DNA of 64,000 bases from contig NZ_ANAH02000071.1 of assembly GCF_000335475.2 (NCBI RefSeq), positions 310,001-374,000 on the forward strand, written 5' to 3'. The DNA comes from Cystobacter fuscus DSM 2262. Lineage in GTDB: Bacteria > Myxococcota > Myxococcia > Myxococcales > Myxococcaceae. The translations under genes and the position numbers were made by a program. The notes under the pieces were generated by a model that saw nothing but the letters and a program-made list of their open reading frames with translations, searched no databases and was not told the DNA's origin. Shown in pieces: positions 36,475 through 44,611 of the stretch (position 1 is its first letter; each line of letters begins with the position of its first letter).

Positions 36475-36909
36475 ATGACGTCCGAGTCACCCAACGAGTT
36501 GTACTTCGCCTCACTGCGCAGGCTCTTCGAGCGCACGCCCGCGCTGAGCTTCGTGAAGCAGACCCTCGAGGAGCTGACACCGGGGCGGGCGCGGCTCGCG
36601 CTCGAGCCGGATGACCGTCACAACAACGGCGCGGGCTGCATCCACGGAGGCCTCATCGCGACCGTGCTCGACAGCGTGGGCTGGTTCGCCTGTGCCACCC
36701 GGAGCGAGGGCTATTGGCTCGTCACGGCGGAGTTCAAGGTGAACTTCCTGGAGGTCGCCGCTCGTGAGCGGGTGATCACCACGGGTGAGCTGCTCAAGAA
36801 AGGCAGTGAGCTGTTCCACGCCCGGATGGATGCGCGGACCGAGCGCGGCCGGCACGTGGCGACCGCCCTGGGCACCTACACCCTGCTGCCGCGGAAGTTC
36901 CGGCCATGA
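36475..36909 (+). CDS. Hotdog-fold thioesterase, PaaI type
   Basis: Start ATG 36475, 144 aa, close to the usual length. The hotdog signature HNNGAGCIHGGLIATVLDSVGW contains the HGG turn and the downstream acidic residue used by PaaI-like acyl-CoA thioesterases; AEFKVNFLEVA and ELFHARMDARTERGRHVATALGTY are the matching later strands. It hydrolyses acyl-CoA or acyl-carrier thioesters in the cytoplasm. It overlaps the next gene by four bases (ATGA), so the two are translationally coupled. The pair converges on a fatty-acyl-AMP ligase operon, which makes release of an acyl product from that pathway a reasonable but unproved role. Confidence 0.88.
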   Translation: MTSESPNELYFASLRRLFERTPALSFVKQTLEELTPGRARLALEPDDRHNNGAGCIHGGLIATVLDSVGWFACATRSEGYWLVTAEFKVNFLEVAARERVITTGELLKKGSELFHARMDARTERGRHVATALGTYTLLPRKFRP

Positions 36910-37778
36910 GCGCGAGCGGACAGGTGCTGTTCATCGAGGGCCCGGGCCCTCGCCTCGCCTGTGAGGTGCTGGGAGCGGGACCGGGCGCGCCGACGCTCCT
37001 GTTCGCTCACGGCAACAGCAGTCACCGCGGCGTGTGGCGGCCGGTCGCGCGGCTGCTCCTGCGTGAGTTGGACGTGCGCGCCGTGCTCCTGGACATGCGC
37101 GGGCACGGGGACAGCGAGCATGTCCATCCGCCCGCCTACAACCCGGCCGATCACGCCACGGACCTGGAGCGTGTCGCGCGCCACCTCGCGCCGTCACGCC
37201 TGGCGGTCATCGGGCACTCGGCGGGCGCTCTCGCCGTCACGGCCTTCGCGGCACGCTGTGCGCGCGGGGAGGCGGACTGCCCGCGCCCCTCGGCGCTCGC
37301 CTGGGTCGACATCGATCCGCGAGTGCCCTCCTGGCAGGTGGAGTTCTTCCACGCGCGGGCCGACAGCATCCGGCGGAGCCACGCGGACGCGGACACGGCG
37401 ATCCGCCAGCTCATCCGTGGCATCCAGAAGACGAGCGTGGGCGTGACCGAGGCGGCCCTGTGGGACTTCATCGCCACGGGCCTGAAGCAGACGTCCGAGG
37501 GCTTCTCGGTCAAGTTCGATTCCCAGACCTATGCCACGTGGAGCCCGGGGGATCTCCGTCCGCTCCTTCCGCTCGTGGACATCCCGGCGCTGCTCATCCG
37601 CGCGGCGGACAGCATCGTCACCAGCGAGCAGGGCATGGCCGAACTCCAGGCGGGCTTTCCGCGCTCCACCCGGGTGGACATTCCGGGCGGAACCCACTTC
37701 GTCCCGCTCGACCACCCCGAGGAGCTGGCGCGGGCCCTGGCCGGGTTCCTCCACCAGGAGTGGTTGTCCCGGGGGTGA
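36906..37778 (+). CDS. Alpha/beta hydrolase
   Basis: Product of 290 aa with the alpha/beta hydrolase pattern: LLFAHGNSSHRGVW (oxyanion loop), LLDMRGHGDSE, nucleophile elbow VIGHSAGALAV, an acid near IRAADSIVT, and GTHFVPLDHPEEL with the catalytic His. A lid region lies at about 140-200. No signal peptide. Coupled by ATGA overlap to the thioesterase gene. The substrate cannot be read; a lipase/esterase or haloperoxidase-like activity on a small ester would fit. It ends four bases before the convergent fatty acyl-AMP ligase gene. Confidence 0.85.
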   Translation: MSASGQVLFIEGPGPRLACEVLGAGPGAPTLLFAHGNSSHRGVWRPVARLLLRELDVRAVLLDMRGHGDSEHVHPPAYNPADHATDLERVARHLAPSRLAVIGHSAGALAVTAFAARCARGEADCPRPSALAWVDIDPRVPSWQVEFFHARADSIRRSHADADTAIRQLIRGIQKTSVGVTEAALWDFIATGLKQTSEGFSVKFDSQTYATWSPGDLRPLLPLVDIPALLIRAADSIVTSEQGMAELQAGFPRSTRVDIPGGTHFVPLDHPEELARALAGFLHQEWLSRG

Positions 37779-37782
37779 TGGC

Positions 37783-39471
37783 TCAGAGGCGCAGCTGGAA
37801 CAGCAGGGACGCATCCCCCGGGCCCTGGCTCCTGCGCTTCATGACGTGGCGCTGCAACTTGCCGCTCGTCGTCCGGGCGATGGAACTCTTCTTCACGAGC
37901 AGCACCTCGAGGCTCGCGAGGCCCACCTTGCGGCGGACCACCTTGCCGATCTCCCGGGCCAGGCCCTCGAGCTCGGTGGGCTCCCGCAGCCCCGTCTCGG
38001 CCAGGCAGATGATGCGCTCCTCGCCCAGGGGCCCGCCCACGAAGGCGACACAGCCTCCCCGGTGGACGCCCTCCAGGGGACGGACCACGGCCTCGATGTC
38101 CTCGGGGTAGTAGCTCTCTCCCGCCTGTTTGAGCACGTCCTTCGCCCTGCCAACCACGTAGAGGCGGCCGTCCTTCTGGTAGCCGAGGTCTCCCGTGCGC
38201 AGCCATCCCTCCTGGAAGATCTCCGCCGTGAGCCTCGGGTTGCGGTAGTAGCCCCGCATGACGGCCGGTCCGAGGAGCTGGATCTCTCCCACCCGGTCCT
38301 CGCCCTGCACCGCTCCGTCCTCTCCCACGATGCGCAGCTGGAGGCCCTCCACGGGCCGGCCCAGGGCCACCACGCCCCGGCTCCCCGGCGCCGAGCGCTC
38401 CACCCGCCGCACCTCCCGGTCATTGCCCAGGGCCGCGCGATCGACCCAGTCCACGTGCACCGGCTCACCCACCGCGGGGAAGGTCGCGGCGAGCACCGCC
38501 TCCGCCAGCCCATAGACGGGGTAGAGCGCCTCGGACCGCAGTCCGGCGGGGGCGAACTTGTCGGCGAAGGCCTCCATCAGCCGCGCGTCCACGGCCTCCG
38601 CGCCGTTGACGGCCAGGCGCACCGAGGACAAGTCGAGCGCCGCGACCTCTCCGGGCTCCACGCCGTCACACAGCCATGCATAGGAGAAGTTCGGTCCGGT
38701 GTAGATGGTGGCCTTCACCTTGGAGAAGTAGGCCAGCCAGCCCGAGGGATCCTTGATGAAGGAGTAGGGCGACCAGATGTGCGCCTGACAGCCATTGAAG
38801 AGGCTCGTGAGCAGGATGCCCACCAGCCCCATGTCGTGGAAGTGGGGCAGCCAGCCACAGAACACGTCCTCGGAGTTGAACCCTCCACTCGCCACGATGG
38901 AGCGCAGCCCCGCGAGGGCATTGGCGTGGGTGATGGCGACGCCCTTGGGCGCGGCGGTGCTTCCGGAGGTGTATTGGATGAACGCCAGCTCCTGCGGCTC
39001 CGGCTCGAGGGGCTCCGGGCCCTCGCCCGCGCCACCTTCCGCGACGAGCTCCTCGCTGGACAGCAGGAGCAACCCCTCGGGTGGCTGCCCCGCGCCGAGT
39101 AGCTCCATCAGCGACGTCTCGACACACAGCCACTGGATGTCCCCATCCTTCAGGATGGGCGCGAGGTGCTCGAAGTAGCCCGAGAGATCCCTGCCGCCCG
39201 TCAGGGCCAGGGGAACCGGGACGCCTCCCGCACGCTGGACGCCGAAGAAGGACAGCAGGAACTGGGGGCCCGTCTTGAGCAGCAGGCCCACGGGCTGCCC
39301 GCGCTGGAGCCCCCGCGCTCGCAGCCGCCGCGCCACGACCTCGCTGCGCGTGTCCAGCGCCTCGTAGCTCAGGAAGGCGTGTTGCGCGGGATACGCATAG
39401 CCCCGCGTGGGAAACGCGCTCCGGGTCCAGCGCAGTGCTTCCACCAGCGTCGAGATGTGCTCAGGTGTCAT
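37783..39471 (-). CDS. Fatty acyl-AMP ligase (FAAL)
   Basis: Product of 562 aa of the adenylate-forming superfamily. Visible are the P-loop YTSGSTAAPKGV, GWLPHFHDMGLVG, the FAAL-type stretch WLAYFSKVKATIYTGPNFSYAWLC, NGAEAV, YGLAEAV, GWLRTGDLGY and GRAKDVLKQAGESYYPEDIEA. The PNFSYAWLC and YYPEDIE patterns are characteristic of FAALs, which make acyl-adenylates and pass them to a carrier protein rather than to CoA. Its AGGAG site overlaps the desaturase stop codon region, with nine bases between genes. It is the last gene of the ACP-methyltransferase-desaturase-FAAL operon, and the ACP at 41200 is the likely acceptor. Confidence 0.9.
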   Translation of the reverse strand: MTPEHISTLVEALRWTRSAFPTRGYAYPAQHAFLSYEALDTRSEVVARRLRARGLQRGQPVGLLLKTGPQFLLSFFGVQRAGGVPVPLALTGGRDLSGYFEHLAPILKDGDIQWLCVETSLMELLGAGQPPEGLLLLSSEELVAEGGAGEGPEPLEPEPQELAFIQYTSGSTAAPKGVAITHANALAGLRSIVASGGFNSEDVFCGWLPHFHDMGLVGILLTSLFNGCQAHIWSPYSFIKDPSGWLAYFSKVKATIYTGPNFSYAWLCDGVEPGEVAALDLSSVRLAVNGAEAVDARLMEAFADKFAPAGLRSEALYPVYGLAEAVLAATFPAVGEPVHVDWVDRAALGNDREVRRVERSAPGSRGVVALGRPVEGLQLRIVGEDGAVQGEDRVGEIQLLGPAVMRGYYRNPRLTAEIFQEGWLRTGDLGYQKDGRLYVVGRAKDVLKQAGESYYPEDIEAVVRPLEGVHRGGCVAFVGGPLGEERIICLAETGLREPTELEGLAREIGKVVRRKVGLASLEVLLVKKSSIARTTSGKLQRHVMKRRSQGPGDASLLFQLRL

Positions 39472-39480
39472 GGCCCGCTC

Positions 39481-40308
39481 CTAGGTGGCGCGGACCGCTC
39501 GCACCCAATCCGCCAGTTTCTGGGATGCACTGGATGCGTCCGCGGCCCTCTGCACGACGCGCAGCAACTCCGCGTAGGCGACGGTGTGATCATAGCCGCC
39601 CGCCGCGTCACTGACTTCCAACGACCACCGCCAGTAATTGTCGAGCTGCTCGGCCAGCGGCATCTTGAAGGACTGGAGCGCCTCCTGGATCGCCGGGAGG
39701 ATGTCCTGTCCCAGCTCCTCGATGTAGGCCTCGAGGATGCTCGCGTAGAAGGCGAAGTGCCGGGCCTCGTCCTTCTGGATCCGGTTGAGGAGCACCTTGA
39801 GCACGGGCTCGTCCACTGACCGGCCCAGCATCTGGTAGTAGAGCTGGGTGGCCTTCTCCTGGATGACGGTGTACGTGAAGATCTGGACGGGAAGCTCACG
39901 CGGGAAGTGCCATGTCTTGCGGCCTTGCTGGCACAGCTCGGCGTGAAGGGCTTCCTCGCTCTGGATGCCGGCGCGCACCTGGTAGCGGCCAAAGAGATCC
40001 GCGTGCCGGTCCTCCTCCTGGGCCCAGCGCATGAAGAACCGGAAGAGCTCCCGGTTGTGCATGAACTGGCTGGGAGAGACCGAGTCATCGGTGGGAAAGT
40101 GTTTCAGCACGTCCTGGATGTAGCCCGGGACGTGATCCTCGATGAGGGTGACGAAGCGGATGGCCGAGCCCTGGGCCTCGGTGAGGCGGTCCGCCTGGAG
40201 TTGCTCCCAGGGGATGTCCACCGCTCCCCAGGGTCTGGTCTCCCACCGATCGATGTAGTCGGTGACGAGCCGGCGCATGCGCTGTGGCTGGATGTGCGTC
40301 TTGTTCAT
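39481..40308 (-). CDS. Soluble di-iron acyl-ACP desaturase-like protein (275 aa)
   Basis: The frame is open far upstream, but the ATG at 40308 lies 19 bases after the methyltransferase stop. Ferritin-like helical protein with all four groups of di-iron ligands of acyl-ACP desaturases: Glu in TLIEDHVPGY, EEDRH, Glu in QEKATQ, and DEARH. Plant stearoyl-ACP and mycobacterial DesA desaturases use the same pattern to introduce a cis double bond into an ACP-bound chain, with ferredoxin and O2. No ferredoxin gene is adjacent. Its place between an ACP/methyltransferase pair and a FAAL suggests it acts on a chain bound to the operon's own ACP. Confidence 0.88.
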   Translation of the reverse strand: MNKTHIQPQRMRRLVTDYIDRWETRPWGAVDIPWEQLQADRLTEAQGSAIRFVTLIEDHVPGYIQDVLKHFPTDDSVSPSQFMHNRELFRFFMRWAQEEDRHADLFGRYQVRAGIQSEEALHAELCQQGRKTWHFPRELPVQIFTYTVIQEKATQLYYQMLGRSVDEPVLKVLLNRIQKDEARHFAFYASILEAYIEELGQDILPAIQEALQSFKMPLAEQLDNYWRWSLEVSDAAGGYDHTVAYAELLRVVQRAADASSASQKLADWVRAVRAT

Positions 40309-40327
40309 AGGCCCCCCCGGGACGCCG

Positions 40328-41203
40328 CTAGCGGCGCTTCGATGCGACCAGCGCGTATTGCTTGCTGGTGTAACCCCAACCCGCGTTCGAGATCTCGAAG
40401 TACTTGAGCAGCCGCTCGGACAGGTTCGGCTCGATGGCGTCGAGTGCCTGGCTGTTGCGCCGCGCGTTCTCGCTCCACAAGTCAATCGTCCGGGAGTACT
40501 CCGCGGTGAGATCCACCAGCCCGCGCAGCGAGAAGCCCGCGTCCTCGAAGTATCGCACGTAGTCCGAGACGGGGAGCAGCTCCGCCCAGCCGAAGGTGTC
40601 CTGGAGCACGAACTTCGTGCCGGGCCGGGACTCGAACTCCCGCCGCTTCGCCGCGTTGCCGAAGCAGGTCTCGGAAAGATAGACGTTGCCGGTGGGCTTG
40701 AGCAGCGACCAGGCCTTGGCGATCGTCCCCGGCTTGTCCTGGAAGTGGGTGATGGAGCCAACGAAGCTCATGCCCTGGAAGGCGCCCGGGGGAAGTGAGA
40801 CCTCGTGGAAGTGGCCGACCTCGACTCGTACCTTCCCGGCGACGCCGAGATGCTCCGCGCGCGTGCGGATGTAGTCGGCCTGGCGCGGAGCGGGCGTCAC
40901 GCCCACCACCTCGCAGCCATACTCCCGCGCCAGGAAGCAGACGAGACTGCCCCAGCCACACCCCACGTCGAGCACGCGCTCTCCGCCCTGGAGTCCGAGC
41001 TGCCGGGCAATGAAGTGCATCTTCTTGTGCTGCGCCGTCTCGAGATCCTCGTTGCCCTCTGGAAACAAGCCCGGGCTGTACTTCATCGAGGGATCCAGGA
41101 AGAGCTGGAAGAGACGTGGATCCTGATCGTAGTGCGTGTTGGTGACCCCGTGAGACCAACCTTCCCCCGCCCGAGGCGTCTCATGCTGGTCGGTGGTGTT
41201 CAC
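40328..41203 (-). CDS. SAM-dependent methyltransferase, cyclopropane-fatty-acid-synthase family
   Basis: GTG start at 41203 overlaps the ACP stop (GTGA). The 291-aa product follows the CFA synthase/mycolic acid methyltransferase plan: HYDQDPRLFQLFLDPSMKYS, VLDVGCGWGSLVCFLA (SAM site), VVGVTPAPRQADYI, and a C-terminal YFEDAGFSL and WSENARRN. Classic members hold a bicarbonate with a Cys in YSCAYF and a Glu in the ExHxG loop. Here these are YSPGLF and SITHFQD, so both ligands seem absent. The enzyme may therefore add an unreduced methyl or methylene branch, or methylate a heteroatom, rather than form a cyclopropane. Substrate probably an ACP-bound unsaturated chain. Confidence 0.85.
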   Translation of the reverse strand: MNTTDQHETPRAGEGWSHGVTNTHYDQDPRLFQLFLDPSMKYSPGLFPEGNEDLETAQHKKMHFIARQLGLQGGERVLDVGCGWGSLVCFLAREYGCEVVGVTPAPRQADYIRTRAEHLGVAGKVRVEVGHFHEVSLPPGAFQGMSFVGSITHFQDKPGTIAKAWSLLKPTGNVYLSETCFGNAAKRREFESRPGTKFVLQDTFGWAELLPVSDYVRYFEDAGFSLRGLVDLTAEYSRTIDLWSENARRNSQALDAIEPNLSERLLKYFEISNAGWGYTSKQYALVASKRR

Positions 41204-41457
41204 AGCGCTTGCCGCTCCTCGACCAGCTTCGACACCGCGCCCGCCAGTTCCTCGATGGTGTTCACCCGGAACACGACCTGATCATCCAGCCGGACGTCGA
41301 ACTTCTTCTCCAGGCTGGCGACGATGCGGAGGATCTTGATCGACTCGACTCCAGGCAGATCCCGAAGATTGGTGGACGACTCGATTTCGCCCTCGGGCAG
41401 ATTGAGCGTGCTACGCACGATCTTCTTGATGGCGTCTTCGATACCCGGCTGGATCAT
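41200..41457 (-). CDS. Acyl carrier protein
   Basis: From ATG 41457 the product is 85 aa; an ATG at 41490 would add 11 residues of no family character. Acidic helical carrier with the phosphopantetheine Ser in DLPGVESIKILRIV, where the family usually has DSLD; the Ser follows Glu. Then LEKKFDVRLDD and NTIEELAGAV are the typical helix II-III region. First gene of the lipid operon, overlapping the methyltransferase start. It is probably dedicated to this pathway and loaded by the FAAL. A phosphopantetheinyl transferase is not in the window. Confidence 0.88.
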   Translation of the reverse strand: MIQPGIEDAIKKIVRSTLNLPEGEIESSTNLRDLPGVESIKILRIVASLEKKFDVRLDDQVVFRVNTIEELAGAVSKLVEERQAL

Positions 41458-41585
41458 GGGTGGAAAAGGTATGGAAATAAATACCGCCATGTCAAGCTAT
41501 ACACGTTTTGCAGATTAGTGCTCACCCGCGAGGAGGAGGTGTATGTCAGCCACCTCACAGGGATGGTCCCAGCGGATTTCCGCTC

Positions 41586-41620
41586 GTATTGGAGTTGGGA
41601 ATGGCATTGGACTCCAGTAC
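41586..41620. promoter_or_regulatory. Inverted repeat upstream of lipid operon
   Basis: GTATTGGAGT (41586-41595) and ACTCCAGTAC (41611-41620) pair with one G-T, separated by 15 bases. It lies in the 262-base gap between the cysteine-cluster gene end (41720) and the ACP start. It may be the terminator of the former or an operator of the lipid operon. Confidence 0.4.
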
Positions 41621-41719
41621 GATACAGCGGGGCTTGTCGACCGTGAGCTATCGGAGCAGCGCCACGGCCAGCGGGAAGACGGTCTTCATGGGAGACATTG
41701 GCCGGGTGAGCGGAGTGCC

Positions 41720-42238
41720 TCAGCCGGGGTGGGCGGAGAACCATTGGAACAACGAGAGCGGGGGACCACTCAGCCGCTCCAGGGTGGCCTCCACGGCGTC
41801 GTGGTTGCCCCAGAGGATGTCCCCCTCTCCGTGCTGCTCGAGCAGCGCCTGGATGAAGTGGCACCAGGTGCCCACGCCCCGGCTGACGTAGAAGCCATAC
41901 GTGCGGCAGGCCAGGGGCCGGTGTGTGTACACCCGGCACCCTCCGGACTCGCGATCCAGGAAGGGACAGGTATAGGGCCGCCGCGTGCCCTCCAGCTCGG
42001 CCACCCGCGTGCGGATCTCCTCCCGCGCGGCGGGGGCCAGGGCCTGGAAGGCCTCCCAGAGGTAGGTCCATTCCCATTCGGAGACGGTCAGCGGCTCCGC
42101 CAGGTGGCGGCAGCAGTGATCGCACCCCTTGCGGCAGGGCCACCCGTCATGGCCCTCGGAGATGGAGGAGGCCCGCGCGTCGACACGCCGGTAGACGTCC
42201 TCCAGGGTGGCTCGTTGTTCCTCGGTGAGTGGCTTCAT
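41720..42238 (-). CDS. YkgJ-family cysteine-cluster protein
   Basis: From ATG 42238 the product is 172 aa. The cluster CRKGCDHCC near the N-terminus, then YTCPFLDRESGGCRVYTHRPLAC-type residues (CPFL, GGCRVY, RPLACRTYG), and a later C in TWCHF match the CxxxCxxCC family, thought to bind zinc or an iron-sulfur cluster. The biochemical role of the family is not settled. Transcribed alone on the minus strand, upstream of the lipid operon by 262 bases. Confidence 0.85.
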   Translation of the reverse strand: MKPLTEEQRATLEDVYRRVDARASSISEGHDGWPCRKGCDHCCRHLAEPLTVSEWEWTYLWEAFQALAPAAREEIRTRVAELEGTRRPYTCPFLDRESGGCRVYTHRPLACRTYGFYVSRGVGTWCHFIQALLEQHGEGDILWGNHDAVEATLERLSGPPLSLFQWFSAHPG

Positions 42239-42315
42239 GGACCGCGCATCATGCCCCACGCCAGGACATCGCCGTCAGGGCTCGCCGCGCGCCATGCGGA
42301 CAGGAATGTCGCGTG

Positions 42316-42981
42316 TCAGAAGCGGCCCGCCAGTCCGAGCATTCCCCCCCGCGTGTCGAGGGACAGGAGCGGTTGGACGCTCGGGCGCGCGGCGGACAAT
42401 TCGTAGCCCAGGGAGGCGCCCACCATGGCGAGCAGGGGAATGGCGATGAGGGATTCGCCTCGACCGGTCTGGGCGATGAGGACTCGCGAGCCGAGGTACC
42501 CCGCCGCGAGCCCCAGGCCTCCGCCCAGGAGCGAGGCCCACAGGCGGCCATCTCCCCCCACAACCTCTCCGCCCCACCAGACGCCCACGGGATAGCCCAC
42601 CGCCATGCCCGCCATGGCGCCGAAGAGGAGCGCGTAGAAACAACCGCCTTCCGTGGCGTACAGGACGCCCGTGGCCTGGCACAGCCCGAATCCCCCGATT
42701 CCCGCCACGAGCCCTCCCGCCGCGGCCGTCGCCACACCCGCTCCTACCTCCGCGAGCAGACGAAGCCCCAGGGGCGCCCGGCCTGGCGTGAACACCCAGC
42801 CGGTCGACTCCTCCATCGAGGGCGCGTGCTCATCGCCCTCCAGGGTGAGGCTCCTTTCGGTGGGGGAGGGCGCCTCGGCGGCCAGGGGCGCATCCCCGGC
42901 GGCGAGGCCCGCTCGGGGCGCGAGCAGCAGGAGAAACAGCAGCAGGGCGGACATCGGGACACGGGAAGAGAGAAGGGTCAT
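42316..42981 (-). CDS. Glycine-rich membrane protein of unknown function (221 aa)
   Basis: From ATG 42981 the product begins with a signal-like helix (PMSALLLFLLLLAPRAGLA) and an acidic linker, then four or five Gly/Ala-rich hydrophobic segments (GAGVATAAAGGLVAGIGGFG, ALLFGAMAGMAVGYPVG, ASLLGGGLGLAAGYLGS, AIPLLAMVGASLGYELS). These Gly-zipper helices suggest a membrane-embedded or outer-membrane-associated protein. No family was recognised. It precedes the YkgJ gene by 78 bases in the same direction. Confidence 0.65.
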   Translation of the reverse strand: MTLLSSRVPMSALLLFLLLLAPRAGLAAGDAPLAAEAPSPTERSLTLEGDEHAPSMEESTGWVFTPGRAPLGLRLLAEVGAGVATAAAGGLVAGIGGFGLCQATGVLYATEGGCFYALLFGAMAGMAVGYPVGVWWGGEVVGGDGRLWASLLGGGLGLAAGYLGSRVLIAQTGRGESLIAIPLLAMVGASLGYELSAARPSVQPLLSLDTRGGMLGLAGRF

Positions 42982-43026
42982 GGTGCGCGCTCTTTGCAAC
43001 GCCTGGACCAGGGCCCGGCTCCGGGG

Positions 43027-44611
43027 TCAGCCCTCGCGCGGCAGGCGCACGGCGAAGAGGGTGCCCTCGCGCGCGGTGGAGTTCACCTGGATGCTGCCCG
43101 CGTGCGCGCGCACGATTTGATCCACGATGTACAGGCCCAGGCCCACGCTGCGGCTCGTCTTGTCGGGGCCCCCCACGGCGCGTTGCAGGGGTTGAAAAAG
43201 CCGGGGCAGCGCCTCGGCGGAGATGGGCTCCCCCAGGTTGTGCACCTCCAGCCGGACGTCCTCGGGCCCGCCCTGGTTGCGCACCGTCACGACGCTGTTC
43301 GCGGGGCTGTACTTGAGCGCGTTGCCCACCAGGTTGCCCACCAGTTGCGCGAGCCGGTCCCCGTCCCACTCCCCCTGGCCATCTCCCCGTGTCTCCAGTC
43401 GCAGCTCCCGCTCGGGGTGCGTCGCCTGCAACTCCTCCACCGCCGCGCGCACCACCTCGTGCACGTTCACCGGCTCGCGCTCGATCTTCAGTCTTCCGCC
43501 CAGGCGCGCCTGAGTGAAGTCCAGCAGGTCGCGCACCATGCGCACGGCGCGCTCGGTGCTCGAGTGCAGCCGTTCGAGGCTCTTGACGGTGCGCGCGTCC
43601 AGATCCTCGCGGCGCAGCAGTTGCCGCACGCCCAGGAGGATGGCGCTCAGGGGGTTGCGCAAGTCATGGCTGACGATGCCGATGAGGTGCTGCTCGAAGT
43701 CCCGGCGGCCCCGCTCCTCCTCGGCCAGCCGTTGGGCCTCCTGTCGCAGGCGCACCTGCTCCGTCACCTCGAAGTGATGCCAGCTCGGGGAGGGCCTCCA
43801 GCGCTTTCATGCCCACCACGTCCCGGCCCACGAGCTGGTGGTAGACGGGATTGGCCGTCTCGAAGACATGGTCGGGGCCGCGCAGGTAGCACACGGCCAC
43901 GAGCGTCTGCGCGGCGAGCGCGTCCATCATCGCGGCGCGCGCCTGCTCGGACTCCTGGGTGCGCTGGAGCAGGGTCTCCACCTGCTGGCGGGTGAGCACT
44001 CCCTCCGTCACCTCCGTGGCGACGGTGATCACGCCCTCGATGTGGCCCCGCTCATCGCGCAGGGCGTCGTAGACGATGTTGAAGTACGCGGTCTCCAGCG
44101 CTCCGTCCGTGCCCCGCGCGAGCCGGACCGCCTGCTCCTTGGCCACGAAGGCCACGCCCGTGGTCATCACCTCGTGGATCAGGTCGTCCAACCCCACGCC
44201 CTCCAGTTCTGGCAGCGCCTCCAGCAGGGGCTTGCCCACCACCTGCTCGGGGAGGCGCCCGCAGAAGCGGCAGAACTGGGGGTTGGCCAGGTCGATGACC
44301 ATCTGCTGGCCCCGGATGATGCCAATGGCCACGGGCGCCTGCAGGAAGGCGGCATTGAGGCGGGCGCGCTCTTCCTCTCCCGGGAACCGGTGGCGCCGAG
44401 GGTCCCGTCCCTCCTCGCGCCGCGCGCGCTTGCTGGCGGGCGTGCTCCTCCACCGCCTCGGCGGTGGCCGTGGCCACGAAGCAACAGGTCGCTCAGCAGG
44501 CCGTACTCGCGCACCAGCTCGCCCAGTGTGAAGCCCACCCGGAAGCGCTGGGCGCCGTGCTCGCGCCCGACGTCTGGGGGGAGCCTCCACCCGGCCGCGC
44601 CTCGCGGGGAC
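43027..44611 (-). pseudogene. Decayed PAS-domain sensor histidine kinase
   Basis: Pieces of one kinase lie in order but in different frames. Near 44590-44480 is GFTLGELVREYGLLSDLLL (an RsbRD-like N-terminal segment, truncated by the DnaJ-like gene end). Around 44470-44420 another frame gives ATAEAVEEHARQQ. From about 44420 to 43780 a third frame holds a PAS domain (APVAIGIIRGQQMVIDLANP) and the beginning of a second (FETANPVYHQLVGRDVVG, ALPEL). From about 43780 to 43027 a fourth piece runs from FEVTEQVRLRQEAQ through ISHDLRNPL-type VSHDLRNPLSAILLG to GLGLYIVDQIV. Most of the second PAS is missing between ALPEL and FEVTEQ. The kinase core could still be made from a GTG at 43767 (246 aa), without its sensors. 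Confidence 0.8.
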
